NCBI RefSeq assembly: GCF_005405305.1
Contig: NZ_BJDU01000009.1
Location: forward strand, 53,412 to 117,411
Length of the DNA: 64,000 nt
Direction: 5' to 3'
From: Companilactobacillus formosensis
GTDB lineage: Bacteria > Bacillota > Bacilli > Lactobacillales > Lactobacillaceae
Positions 52,174-60,540 of this stretch are shown here, in pieces; the first letter of the stretch is position 1; every line of letters starts with the position of its first letter. The notes beneath the pieces are model-generated. The model had not been told where the DNA came from and searched no databases. It worked only from the letters and a program-made list of their open reading frames with translations. The position numbers and the translations under genes are program-made.

Positions 52174-53484
52174 ATGCTGATAGACTTTACAATGAAGAAT
52201 TTTAAATCTTTTAAAGATGAGACAACTCTATCATTAGAAACCGGTGAGCGACTTAGTAAGTTCAGAGAAAGTAATACTATTTCCATAGGAAAAATTTCCT
52301 TACTAAAGAATTTACTTATCTTTGGGCCGAATGGATCTGGGAAATCAAATCTTTTAGATGGTCTCAAATTGATGCAAACTATGGTTACACAACCACCGCA
52401 AACAGTTAACGAAAAATTAATCGCAAATAATTTTAAATTAGATGATAAATCGCAGAAGAAAGATGTCTTTTTTGAAGTAATTTTTAAAAGGGGAGTAAAT
52501 ATATACAAATACTCCTTTGCGTTTAATAAAACTAAAATCACACGAGAAACGTTGGCGGTTCTTAATAAAAATAATTGGAAAATATATTTTTCACGAGAAA
52601 ATCAAAAATTTGATGTTAAAATAGCTAATTTTTCTGACGTTGAAAATAGAACCAATGAGAATAGATTATTTATCTTTGATGCTCAGCTCAATAATGATAA
52701 ATATGCAATCGATGTTTTTAAGTGGTTTTCTGAAGATTTGGTTTTTGTTGGGGATTTTACAGAGAGTGATCATATTAGCCAAATGGCAGAAATATTGAAG
52801 ACTCCTAAATTAAATAATCAATTTTTGAAGTTTCTTCATTTTGCCGACTTTAATATAAATGGTTTGGAAGTTATTGAAGAGCCACTGTCATATTTTTACT
52901 TTCTTGATGCGATTGAAAAACCAAAAACTAGAACTAAACAGGTTAATCGTATTTATACTAAACATAAAATTTATGATAATAATGGTGATGTAATTGGAAC
53001 AAAGAAATTTCGATTAGAAGAGGAATCCCGTGGAACTCAAAAAATCTTTATGATAGCTTTGGCTTTTTTGAATGCCGAGTTAAATAATAATGGAAAAACT
53101 ATCTTGTTTGATGAATTTGATGATTCACTTCATTTGGAGTTGTCTCAAGCAATGGTCAAAATTTTTAATTCCCAGGCTAATCAAAATCAATTCATTATTA
53201 CTACTCATGAATTACAACTTCTAGATTCGGATGTCAGAGTTGATCAAATATACTTAGTTCAAAAAGACTTTCAAGGAAAGAGTAATTTAATTTCAATTTT
53301 TGATTTCAAAGATACTAAAAATACTACTCGCAGTGGAATTAGTTATATGAAACGCTACATTCAAGGAAGATTTGGGGCAACTCCGATTATTGACTCTGAT
53401 GAGATGTTGGAGGCTTTGACCCAGATACAATCCGATTGTGGAGAAATTCAAGATGGCGAAGTCAAGAAAGGCAAGGCTTTTTAG
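52174..53484 (+). CDS. RloA-like AAA ATPase (AbiL/PARIS-type defence)
   Basis: This 436-residue ATPase of the COG1106/AAA_21 family has Walker A GPNGSGKSN at about 47-55 and Walker B/D-loop LFDEFDDSLH at about 312, with MLIDFTMKNFKSFKDETTLSL at the start, characteristic of this family. In phage defence such ATPases sense infection and control a TOPRIM partner. ATG 52174 with AAGGGA is preferred over an upstream frame. It overlaps the rloB-like gene by 32 bp. Confidence 0.9.
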   Translation: MLIDFTMKNFKSFKDETTLSLETGERLSKFRESNTISIGKISLLKNLLIFGPNGSGKSNLLDGLKLMQTMVTQPPQTVNEKLIANNFKLDDKSQKKDVFFEVIFKRGVNIYKYSFAFNKTKITRETLAVLNKNNWKIYFSRENQKFDVKIANFSDVENRTNENRLFIFDAQLNNDKYAIDVFKWFSEDLVFVGDFTESDHISQMAEILKTPKLNNQFLKFLHFADFNINGLEVIEEPLSYFYFLDAIEKPKTRTKQVNRIYTKHKIYDNNGDVIGTKKFRLEEESRGTQKIFMIALAFLNAELNNNGKTILFDEFDDSLHLELSQAMVKIFNSQANQNQFIITTHELQLLDSDVRVDQIYLVQKDFQGKSNLISIFDFKDTKNTTRSGISYMKRYIQGRFGATPIIDSDEMLEALTQIQSDCGEIQDGEVKKGKAF

Positions 53485-54082
53485 AAGAACTAGCAAGAAT
53501 TTACCTGAGCAGAAAATAATTGGAATATTTTGTGAAGGAGCATCAGAATTACAGTATTTTAAAATGCTTCAGAGAAAATATGGAAAATCCAATGTTGGTG
53601 CCCATAAACTGAATATAAAACAATTAAAAGGGAAAAAGGGCATTTCAATAATTACGGCGGCAACAGCACAGAGATATTCTATTCCAGATTTAGATGATGT
53701 ATACGTAGTATTTGATTGTGATGATCTAACTAAGAATGATATCCAGCAGAGTATGTCGATGGCAAGGAAGAAAAATATACAAATTATTTTTTCAAATATA
53801 AATTTTGAGATATGGATTCTCATGCATTTTGAACCAGTAAGTAGAATTTTTACCAAAAAAGAATTAAACAGAAAACTTGCTGATAGTAAGCACTTTAATT
53901 TGGGAAGAAATACATATGATCATTTCAAGGGTAGTGAATACGGCCCATTTTTGGAGGATAAAGTAAAAATTGCTGTTGCAAATGGAAAAAATCTATATAG
54001 AAGTAATAATGATATGGTCAATAGCCAACCGTATACTAATGTTCAGGAATTTATAAAACCCATATTTGGTAGAGAAGACTAA
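53453..54082 (+). CDS. RloB-like TOPRIM-type effector
   Basis: This 209-residue protein of the RloB family (PF13707) has GIFCEGASELQYFKML with the conserved Glu, and DDVYVVFDCDDLTKND with DxD-like acids, the TOPRIM pattern of a metal-dependent nuclease. In AbiL of lactococci and in PARIS, the AAA/TOPRIM pair acts in abortive phage defence. ATG 53453 has GGAG nine bases before, inside rloA. T2 copy 3 begins at its stop. Confidence 0.88.
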   Translation: MAKSRKARLFRRTSKNLPEQKIIGIFCEGASELQYFKMLQRKYGKSNVGAHKLNIKQLKGKKGISIITAATAQRYSIPDLDDVYVVFDCDDLTKNDIQQSMSMARKKNIQIIFSNINFEIWILMHFEPVSRIFTKKELNRKLADSKHFNLGRNTYDHFKGSEYGPFLEDKVKIAVANGKNLYRSNNDMVNSQPYTNVQEFIKPIFGRED

Positions 54083-54121
54083 AAAAATCCAACCGAGAAA
54101 TTAATCTTGGTTGGATTTTTT
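54081..54121. terminator. T2 terminator, copy 3
   Basis: This copy is nearly identical to copy 1: AATCCAACC-gAGA-...-TCT-tGGTTGGATT, then six Ts. It overlaps the rloB stop codon and faces a convergent small gene. Confidence 0.9.
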
Positions 54122-54130
54122 GATGACTTT

Positions 54131-54334
54131 CTAAAGCGGACTGAATTCCTTAATCACATACTTGGTTGGGAATTCTTTTTTATTATCTAAATGTTTTTGA
54201 TATTTGGTCTTGTGCTCGATTTCGTTATAAGCATCTTCCAATTGCGACATCGTGTACTTTTGAGTTAATTCGTCGATTGATATTCCGTAAAATTTTGACA
54301 AGTAATCTAACAATTCATTATCCTCTGTAATCAT
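54131..54334 (-). CDS. Hypothetical protein (about 67 aa)
   Basis: This small acidic protein starts MITEDNELLDYLSKFYGISI. GCGGAGG lies eight bases before ATG 54334, and ATG 54337 is also possible. Its N-terminal helix-turn-like DELTQKYTMSQLEDAYNEIE is helical. No family recognised. The longer frame to 54454 has no ribosome site. Confidence 0.55.
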   Translation of the reverse strand: MITEDNELLDYLSKFYGISIDELTQKYTMSQLEDAYNEIEHKTKYQKHLDNKKEFPTKYVIKEFSPL

Positions 54335-54563
54335 CATTACTGCCTCCGCCATCATAGTAGTGCCTAAATTAATTATTAGCAACTTCTTATAAATTAAAAA
54401 TTTTTTAATAAATAATAATGTTTCATAATCCCTATAACCACAGTAATCGCACATCTTTCCTTGATTCTGTAAGAGAAAACTTTAATAAAAATCTTGCAAG
54501 TATATTAAAAAACAATTAAAATAGCAATATTTCAACCAATAAAAATTAATAGGGGGTGTCATT

Positions 54564-55928
54564 ATGACAACGCAAAAAGTAGATCATGATCACGAGGTGG
54601 ACCATCGATTGATTGTGCAAGAGAATAAGTACTACGCCAAATCTTCACGAATCAATTATTATGACCTCGTCATCGAATCCGCACACGATGCAACTTTAGT
54701 CGATGCAGATGGAAATGAGTATATCGACTTGTTGGCAAGTGCTTCAGCCATTAACGTTGGTCATACGAATGAAAAAGTCGTGCAAGCAATTCAAGAGCAG
54801 GCCGAGAAACTGATTCATTACACACCTGCCTATTTTCATCACCGTCCTGGACAACAATTAGCTGAACGTCTAGCTAAATTAGTTCCTGGAGCTGAGAAAC
54901 AAGTGGCTTTTTCCAATTCTGGTTCCGAAGCCAATGACGCTATCATCAAATTTGCCAGAGCTTACACGGGTCGTCCTTATATTGTTTCCTTCATGGATTC
55001 ATATCATGGATCAACTTATGGCTCGATGACACTTTCTGGAGTTAGTTTGAATATGGCTCGCAAGATGGGTCCATTACTTCCCGGAGTAGTACACGTACCG
55101 TATCCAGACTTGTATCGACGATATGAGAATGAGACGGAACATGACGTAGCTTTGAGATATTTCGATGAATTCAAGCAGCCTTTTGAAAGCTTCCTACCAG
55201 CTGATGAAGTAGCCTGTGTCTTGATTGAACCAATTCAAGGCGATGGTGGGATTAGAAAAGCCCCCGAAGAATTCATGCAGCTAGTTTATGATTTTTGTCA
55301 CCAAAACGGAATTTTGTTTGCCGTCGATGAGATTAATCAAGGAATGGGTCGCACGGGTAAAATGTGGAGCTACCAACAATTTAAGGATATCGAACCCGAC
55401 TTGATGTCCGTAGGTAAGTCACTAGCTTCAGGGATGCCTTTGAGTGCCACGATTGGGAAAAAGGAAATCATGCAGAGTCTTGATTCACCAGCACATGTCT
55501 TTACTACCGCTGGAAACCCAATCTGTTGTGCCGCTTCAATGGCAACCTTGGACGTCTTGGAAGAAGAACAGTTGATGGACAGATCCAACGTCGAAGGGGC
55601 ATACGCCGAAGAGAGATTTTTGGAAATGCAAAAGCACTATCCAGAAATTGGCGATGTACGAATGTATGGTTTAGATGGAGGAATCGAATTAGTTAAGGAC
55701 CGTCAGACAAAGACTCCTGATCCTGATTTTGCCAACAAAGTTATTTATTATGCATTTCAACACGGAGTTGTTATGATTACGCTGAAAGGTAATATTTTGA
55801 GATTTCAACCACCTTTGGTCATCACTCACGACGAGTTGGATAAGGCGTTGAATGTGTTGGATGATGCATTTGCGGCCGCAGAAAATAATCAAGTAATTAT
55901 TCCAAGTAACGAAAAAATTGGTTGGTAA
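54564..55928 (+). CDS. Class III pyridoxal-phosphate aminotransferase
   Basis: This 454-residue aminotransferase (PF00202) has SNSGSEANDAIIKFAR (PLP phosphate binding), LFAVDEINQGMGRTGKMW with the conserved Asp, and the PLP-Lys in SVGKSLASGMPLSATIGKKE. It belongs to the ornithine/GABA/putrescine group. It is followed by an amino-acid permease whose frame overlaps it upstream, so import and transamination of the same amine or amino acid is likely. Start ATG 54564 after GGGGGTG. Confidence 0.9.
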   Translation: MTTQKVDHDHEVDHRLIVQENKYYAKSSRINYYDLVIESAHDATLVDADGNEYIDLLASASAINVGHTNEKVVQAIQEQAEKLIHYTPAYFHHRPGQQLAERLAKLVPGAEKQVAFSNSGSEANDAIIKFARAYTGRPYIVSFMDSYHGSTYGSMTLSGVSLNMARKMGPLLPGVVHVPYPDLYRRYENETEHDVALRYFDEFKQPFESFLPADEVACVLIEPIQGDGGIRKAPEEFMQLVYDFCHQNGILFAVDEINQGMGRTGKMWSYQQFKDIEPDLMSVGKSLASGMPLSATIGKKEIMQSLDSPAHVFTTAGNPICCAASMATLDVLEEEQLMDRSNVEGAYAEERFLEMQKHYPEIGDVRMYGLDGGIELVKDRQTKTPDPDFANKVIYYAFQHGVVMITLKGNILRFQPPLVITHDELDKALNVLDDAFAAAENNQVIIPSNEKIGW

Positions 55929-55948
55929 TCAAGAGGAGTGTATTTTTT

Positions 55949-57400
55949 ATGAGTGATTTTTTTAAACGTTTAACCTTAAAAGAAGATCCGAGTATTTATG
56001 AGGATAAAGATTCACATTTAGTTCGAGTTTTAACAGTTAAGGATTTCTTGGCTTTGGGTGTCGGGACAATCGTTTCAACATCAATCTTTACTTTGCCAGG
56101 GGTCGTTGCCGCACAACATACCGGACCATCAGTGGTCTTTTCATTTATCGCCGCTGCTATCGTTGCCGGATTGGTCGCCTTTGCTTATGCGGAGATGGCT
56201 GCCGCAATGCCGTTTGCCGGATCTGCGTATTCGTGGATCAATGTTATGTTCGGTGAGTTCTTCGGTTGGGTCGCTGGTTGGGCCCTGTTGGCTGAATACT
56301 TTATCGCTTTAGCCTTCGTTGGTTCGGGGTTGTCCGCCAACTTCCGGGGGCTGTTGGAACCATTAGGAATCCACTTCCCGAATGCGATTGCCAATACCTT
56401 TGGTAATAACGGTGGAATTGTTGATATCGTTGCCGTCGTCGTTATTGCCGCAGTCGCATGGTTGATTTCTCGTGGTGCTGGTGGTGCCGCTAAAGTTGAA
56501 AATGTTTTAGTTGTCTTAAAAGTCTTAGCTGTTTTAACATTTATCATCGTTGGTTTAACTGCCATTCATGTGGAAAATTATTTCCCATTCATACCCAAAT
56601 ATCGCTTGAACGCTGACGGAACTGCCTTTGGTGGTTGGCAAGGAATCTACGCCGGTGTTTCGATGATCTTCCTATCATATATCGGATTTGATTCAATCGC
56701 CGCAAACTCTGCCGAAGCTAAAAATCCTGGTAAGACAATGCCACGAGGAATCTTAGGATCATTATTGATTGCCGTTGTTTTGTTCGTTGCTGTTGCTTTA
56801 GTTCTAGTTGGAATGTTCAAGTACTCTGATTACGCTAATAACGCTGAACCTGTTGGTTGGGCCTTAAGACATGCCGGTCATCCAATCGTTGCCAGTGTTA
56901 TCCAAGCCGTTGCTGTTATCGGGATGTTTACCGCTTTGATTGGAATGATGTTAGCTGGTTCAAGACTAGTTTACTCATTCGGACGTGATGGAATGTTACC
57001 AAGTTGGTTAGGTAAGTTAAACGACAAAAACCTTCCTAATCACGCACTATTAGTTCTATCAGTCGTTGGTATCTTAATCGGTGCCTTTTGTCCATTCGCT
57101 TTCTTGGCTCAATTGATCTCAGCCGGAACGTTGATTGCGTTCATGTTCGTATCATTGGGAATTTATCCATTGAGAAAACGTGAAGGAAAAGACATCGCCA
57201 TGCCAGACTTCAAAGTGCCATTTTATCCAGTGCTACCAGCTCTAGGATTTATTGGTTCACTAGTAATTTTCTGGGGACTAGATATTCAAGCTAAACTCTA
57301 CGCTGGAATCTGGTTCGCTATCGGATTAGTTATCTACTTTGCTTATGGGATGCACCATTCAACTCTAGGCAAGAAGCATGATGCTGAAAAAAATAAATAA
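55949..57400 (+). CDS. APC-family amino-acid permease
   Basis: This 483-residue transporter (PF13520) has about twelve helices, with LGVGTIVSTSIFTLPGVVAAQHTGPSVVFSF at helix 1 and GFDSIAANSAEAKNPGKTMPRGI, typical for the YfnA/CAT-like branch. ATG 55949 with AGAGGAG is the start. It lies 20 nt after the aminotransferase stop and is probably cotranscribed. Codon use here is rich in GCC and GTC relative to neighbours, which could reflect either expression or transfer. A perfect palindrome terminator follows. Confidence 0.9.
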   Translation: MSDFFKRLTLKEDPSIYEDKDSHLVRVLTVKDFLALGVGTIVSTSIFTLPGVVAAQHTGPSVVFSFIAAAIVAGLVAFAYAEMAAAMPFAGSAYSWINVMFGEFFGWVAGWALLAEYFIALAFVGSGLSANFRGLLEPLGIHFPNAIANTFGNNGGIVDIVAVVVIAAVAWLISRGAGGAAKVENVLVVLKVLAVLTFIIVGLTAIHVENYFPFIPKYRLNADGTAFGGWQGIYAGVSMIFLSYIGFDSIAANSAEAKNPGKTMPRGILGSLLIAVVLFVAVALVLVGMFKYSDYANNAEPVGWALRHAGHPIVASVIQAVAVIGMFTALIGMMLAGSRLVYSFGRDGMLPSWLGKLNDKNLPNHALLVLSVVGILIGAFCPFAFLAQLISAGTLIAFMFVSLGIYPLRKREGKDIAMPDFKVPFYPVLPALGFIGSLVIFWGLDIQAKLYAGIWFAIGLVIYFAYGMHHSTLGKKHDAEKNK

Positions 57401-57408
57401 GACAAAAT

Positions 57409-57455
57409 AAAAGATACAATAAATTTCTGAATTCAGAAATTTATTGTATCTTTAT
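57409..57455 (+). terminator. Terminator after the permease
   Basis: A perfect palindrome around GAATTC, with 22-bp arms from AAAGATACAA to TTGTATCTTT, followed by ATTTTTA. Confidence 0.9.
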
Positions 57456-57474
57456 TTTTAGATAAATAAGCGCA

Positions 57475-57585
57475 AACAAAAAACCGCCAATTTCCACAAG
57501 GCGGTTTTAAGCGCGTCGTCAGTTAGGTCTTGTAAGGAGAAAACTGTCGACTAAGGAGTAAGAACTCCCGGAATAATTTTATACA
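57475..57585 (-). ncRNA. Candidate trans-acting sRNA with two CUCCUUA motifs
   Basis: The minus strand has TACAAT (57597-57592) as -10 and an RNA of about 110 nt. It ends in hairpin AAAACCGCC...GGCGGTTTT and six Ts. Two unpaired CTCCTTA motifs (57558-57552 and 57539-57533) are complementary to the TAAGGAG Shine-Dalgarno. Stem GTCGACAGTT (57551-57542) pairs 9 of 10 with AACTGACGAC (57524-57515). Its loop could pair with the 5' end (TTGTA with TACAAG), giving a pseudoknot. No protein gene follows downstream on this strand. Confidence 0.6.
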
Positions 57586-57813
57586 AGAACTATTGTAGCA
57601 TGGATATGGACATATGAAAACTCAAAAATCAATTGAATTTGTTGTACATTTTGTATAAAAGGTACAATTTATTTATAAAAGTAAGTTGTATCAACTCTTA
57701 TTAGTATAAAAATTATGCCAATTAAATAAATAGTAAAAAAATATGGGCAATTAGTGTGTCACTTTTTCGAATTAGCACTATAATGAACTTGTAACTAAGG
57801 AGGTTGTTGAAAT
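57586..57813. other. Intergenic region with sRNA promoter and start of the 82-aa gene
   Basis: This contains the candidate sRNA promoter at its left side and, for the plus strand, a TAAGGAGG ribosome site at about 57798. No other structure was recognised. Confidence 0.4.
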
Positions 57814-58062
57814 ATGGCAGAAGTAGATCCATCAAAGATGGCTGATGCAGCCATTGCAAAAGAACCAGAAGTATTGAACCTAAAGATGAGTGAGGCTTTC
57901 GACTGGAGCGATGATAAGACAGTTGTTCGTGACGCAATCTGGGATTATTTCATGGAGAACAACAATCACGACACTGTTAAGACCGAAGAAGCGGAGAAAC
58001 CATTCCTTGATATGAAGGATGCTGACGTCCGTGACTGGGTCGAGAAAAACCTTAAAAAATAA
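57814..58062 (+). CDS. Hypothetical acidic protein (82 aa)
   Basis: This small, acidic, helical protein (MAEVDPSKMADAAIAKEPEVLN; WSDDKTVVRDAIWDYFMENN) starts at an ATG with TAAGGAGG, one of the strongest ribosome sites here. No signal peptide. It is monocistronic with a terminator. I do not recognise a family. Confidence 0.75.
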   Translation: MAEVDPSKMADAAIAKEPEVLNLKMSEAFDWSDDKTVVRDAIWDYFMENNNHDTVKTEEAEKPFLDMKDADVRDWVEKNLKK

Positions 58063-58077
58063 TAAGTCTTTAATTTT

Positions 58078-58118
58078 CCTCTAGATTCTGAGATAAGAAA
58101 TCTAGAGGATTTTTTTGT
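58078..58118 (+). terminator. Terminator after the 82-aa gene
   Basis: TCCTCTAGATT ... AATCTAGAGGA is followed by seven Ts. Confidence 0.9.
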
Positions 58119-58156
58119 GCATTTTTTTAGAGAAATTCGATATATAACATGAATAT

Positions 58157-58196
58157 AAAATAAGGGAGATTCTATTAAAAATCTTCCTTATTTTTT
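58157..58196. terminator. Terminator of the 58.2-58.7 kb operon
   Basis: AAATAAGGGAGATTC on the plus strand pairs with ATCTTCCTTATTTTTT. On the minus strand it overlaps the stop of the 56-aa gene. Confidence 0.7.
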
Positions 58197-58358
58197 GTGC
58201 GCTTCATCGTAAACAATCGTCACCACATCATCAACAGCATTGAAGATGAAATCCATCACACGCTTCTTAAATTCCTTGCTGGAAACAAAATTAGTTATTT
58301 GTTTGGAAGTAAATTTAGTAAAAATTCTCGTTAAGCGATTATTATTGATTTTCCCCAT
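58188..58358 (-). CDS. Hypothetical basic protein (56 aa)
   Basis: This short frame begins MGKINNNRLTRIFTKFTSKQ, then has a hydrophobic-acidic half (MDFIFNAVDDVVTIVYDEAHKK). Its ATG overlaps the stop of the gene before it (TAATG), with GAGGATGAG upstream, so it is likely translated by coupling. I do not recognise a family. Confidence 0.6.
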   Translation of the reverse strand: MGKINNNRLTRIFTKFTSKQITNFVSSKEFKKRVMDFIFNAVDDVVTIVYDEAHKK

Positions 58359-58729
58359 TATCTCATCCTCTTTTTCATCGTTTTGTAGATTTTTTTAAGA
58401 AATCGATTGTCGGTAATATGCTCTAGATGATCATATGCTAAATAGTGCAATTGACGTTTGGACAAAGTGGGATGTGCAGTGATCTGCTCCTTCAAATAAA
58501 CGTATAATTCTTGTGGCTTGAGATCGGTGTTCTTCGTGAATTCATTCATTCTTTCATCAACAATTGCTTGAATTCCTTCATGAATAGCGCCGTAAAATAA
58601 ACCATTTAATAAAACCTTGCGATGCATGCTAGCTTCGTGTTCAACGTGTAATTTCAAATTGAGTTTCGTTTCGTCATTGAAATCATCGATTTTTTTAGTT
58701 ATTTGATGTAATTCTTTTTCCACAGTCAT
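58358..58729 (-). CDS. Hypothetical protein (123 aa)
   Basis: This helical protein begins MTVEKELHQITKKIDDFNDE and contains one weakly hydrophobic segment (VLLNGLFYGAIHEGIQAIVD). The C-terminus is basic (FLKKIYKTMKKRMR). Start at ATG 58729 has AAGGGGTG. GTG 58738 is the alternative. Second gene (56 aa) is coupled by TAATG. Function unknown. Confidence 0.65.
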   Translation of the reverse strand: MTVEKELHQITKKIDDFNDETKLNLKLHVEHEASMHRKVLLNGLFYGAIHEGIQAIVDERMNEFTKNTDLKPQELYVYLKEQITAHPTLSKRQLHYLAYDHLEHITDNRFLKKIYKTMKKRMR

Positions 58730-58802
58730 ATCCCACACCCCTTATCAAATTAATTATAAGATGTTATTTCCGGAAGTCCAAAGGAAAATTATGTGGACAA
58801 AA

Positions 58803-58832
58803 CAAAAAAGTCTCCTATATATAGGAGACTTC
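58803..58832 (-). terminator. Terminator of the SLAP protein gene
   Basis: The palindrome AAGTCTCCTATATATAGGAGACTT is followed on the minus strand by TTTTTG. It lies about 150 bp downstream of the SLAP protein stop. Confidence 0.75.
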
Positions 58833-58980
58833 ATAAATATCAGGGAGGGTGGTTATATTAGTTTGTTTATTAAATTTCTCATTATAGTAAATGTAAGTAT
58901 TCTTGTTTACCAATTACTATAATAAACACTAAATGTGAAGAAATTGTGAAATATAAAAATATAAATATAACAAATCCTGA

Positions 58981-59790
58981 TTATTGTGTAACTGATGTTG
59001 CAAATTCTGGTTCGCTAGTTACGTCTTTTTGTTGGCCAGCATCGTTTAATTGCATATTAGTACTTTGTGTCCATTCGTTGTTAGAAACTTGATAGAAAGT
59101 ATGACCGTACTTGTTTTGTACCATCTGGTTGACTTTCCAAGAAGAGCCATCTTGCAATTGACGACTAGAGAAAGAATCCATCGAAGTATCATAAACATCG
59201 GCCGGACCATTAACAACAGTTCCGATGACTTGTTGATTATCAGTATTTTGATTTTGAGTAGCAGAACTAATCGAAACATCACTGACAGCAACGTATTCGT
59301 CAGTCGCAATTTGGACGTAAGAAATTCCATTGATCATAATAGTCGTACCAGTATTCCAAGTGCTACCAGCTGGCAAAGTTACACCAGTTTTTACGCCTTG
59401 ACTGTTAATAACAGCACTGTTCCATTTAGCAGTCGCAATTTGTCCACTAGTAGTAAATGGGGCAGCTGTCTGCGTTGGTGCTTGAGCTTGAGTTTGAGAA
59501 ACGTTTAGACTACTTGCAGCAATCCATTCATTAGTGGCAACTTGATAATAAAGTACGCCATTCAAATATTTAGTGCTGCCCAATTTCCAGGAACTATTGT
59601 TAGGCAAGAAAGTACTAGTAATAGCTTGTCCTTGGTCATCAACTAAAACACCGCTACCGTTGACAGTTCCCACAAGATCAACTTGATCAGGGACTGATGC
59701 CTTTACGGTTTGAGGTGACAAATTAGACAGGACACTTGGAGCGATTAACAAAGCTAACGCCGAACCAATTAAAGCTGTGTTCTTTTTCAT
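58981..59790 (-). CDS. Secreted SLAP-domain protein (three repeats)
   Basis: This 269-residue protein has a signal peptide (MKKNTALIGSALALLIAPSV, cleavage after VKA) and three SLAP-like repeats (PF03217), each ending in a motif such as YYQVATNEWIAAS, YVQIATDEYVAVS or FYQVSNNEWTQST. The domains hold S-layer-type proteins to the wall by binding secondary polymers. The protein is thus a small wall-bound surface protein. No other domain. Ribosome site GGAGG. Confidence 0.9.
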   Translation of the reverse strand: MKKNTALIGSALALLIAPSVLSNLSPQTVKASVPDQVDLVGTVNGSGVLVDDQGQAITSTFLPNNSSWKLGSTKYLNGVLYYQVATNEWIAASSLNVSQTQAQAPTQTAAPFTTSGQIATAKWNSAVINSQGVKTGVTLPAGSTWNTGTTIMINGISYVQIATDEYVAVSDVSISSATQNQNTDNQQVIGTVVNGPADVYDTSMDSFSSRQLQDGSSWKVNQMVQNKYGHTFYQVSNNEWTQSTNMQLNDAGQQKDVTSEPEFATSVTQ

Positions 59791-59902
59791 CGTTTAACCT
59801 CCTACATTTATTTTGCGGTTCATAGTAAAACTATAATGCAATTCGATTTTTTACAACCTATTTTAAAAACAGTTAAGATAAACGTTACTAATTCTTTAGA
59901 AA

Positions 59903-60355
59903 TTAATTTAGATAATTTGAGAAATCAGAAGAATATCCGAGAATCGAAAATTTGTGATAAGTCTTTAAATCACGGTCGGAGAGTTTGATGATGACAGAAT
60001 TAGTGATGGTGTTTTCTTGATGGAAACGTGGTTTGATCTTATAAATAATTCCATAAACAGACGGTTTCTTCATCTTATAGACTTCTAGAGAAACTGTTTG
60101 GTAAGTGGACCAGTCAAACGGGCCGTCCTTTTTATCAATCGCTAATTTGACCATTTTCGTAAATTGTTGTTTTTGATAATCATTTAATTTATGCGTATCT
60201 TTATTTTGCAAAGTGATCTGCGTTCCTGAAGAGTAACAATAAGGAGCAGAGTGGGCGTTACGATACATTTGAGGGATGAGAAAGGCTAGTGCCAAAATAA
60301 TCACACAACCAATCAAAACCGCACGATGCTTGTATTTCTGTAGTTTTGTTGTCAT
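59903..60355 (-). CDS. Membrane-anchored hypothetical protein (150 aa)
   Basis: A basic N-terminus (MTTKLQKYKHRA) and one strong helix (VLIGCVIILALAFLIPQMY) precede an extracytoplasmic domain with one Cys (PYCYSSGTQ). It looks like an uncleaved signal-anchor protein. GGAGGGA upstream. No family recognised. Next to other surface-protein genes. Confidence 0.65.
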   Translation of the reverse strand: MTTKLQKYKHRAVLIGCVIILALAFLIPQMYRNAHSAPYCYSSGTQITLQNKDTHKLNDYQKQQFTKMVKLAIDKKDGPFDWSTYQTVSLEVYKMKKPSVYGIIYKIKPRFHQENTITNSVIIKLSDRDLKTYHKFSILGYSSDFSNYLN

Positions 60356-60457
60356 TAGTCCCTCCTTAAAAAAATCTAACCTAAGTATTATAACGTGGAT
60401 TTCTAAAATGACTTAAAAAAATTCGTAAATCATATTTTGAATACAGGAAAAAACAGT

Positions 60458-60485
60458 AAAAATGGAAGTATACTTCCATTTTTAA
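60458..60485. terminator. Palindromic hairpin AAAAATGGAAGTATACTTCCATTTTT-type
   Basis: The arms AAAAATGGAAGTA / TACTTCCATTTTT form a perfect palindrome between two minus-strand genes. It may act as a second terminator for the lipoprotein gene. Confidence 0.6.
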
Positions 60486-60493
60486 ATGACACC

Positions 60494-60534
60494 AAAAAAC
60501 CATGACCTCAAAATAGAAGTCATGGTTTTTAAAT
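60494..60534. terminator. Terminator of the TPR-like lipoprotein gene
   Basis: AAAAACCATGAC ... GTCATGGTTTTT. T runs on both strands. It lies 7 nt after the lipoprotein stop (minus strand). Confidence 0.88.
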
Positions 60535-60540
60535 ATCTAA

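Noticed and set aside
56185..56565. 126-codon minus-strand frame inside the amino-acid permease
   Set aside because: The permease frame is conserved and has a ribosome site; this frame is an antisense shadow in GC-richer sequence.
57475..57597. Reading the 57.5 kb structured region as a plus-strand riboswitch
   Set aside because: The T run of the terminator and the -10 box are on the minus strand. On the plus strand the hairpin has only four Ts and no gene follows closely.
59050..59508. 152-codon plus-strand frame opposite the SLAP protein
   Set aside because: Antisense to a clear secreted SLAP protein; the composition is that of a shadow frame.
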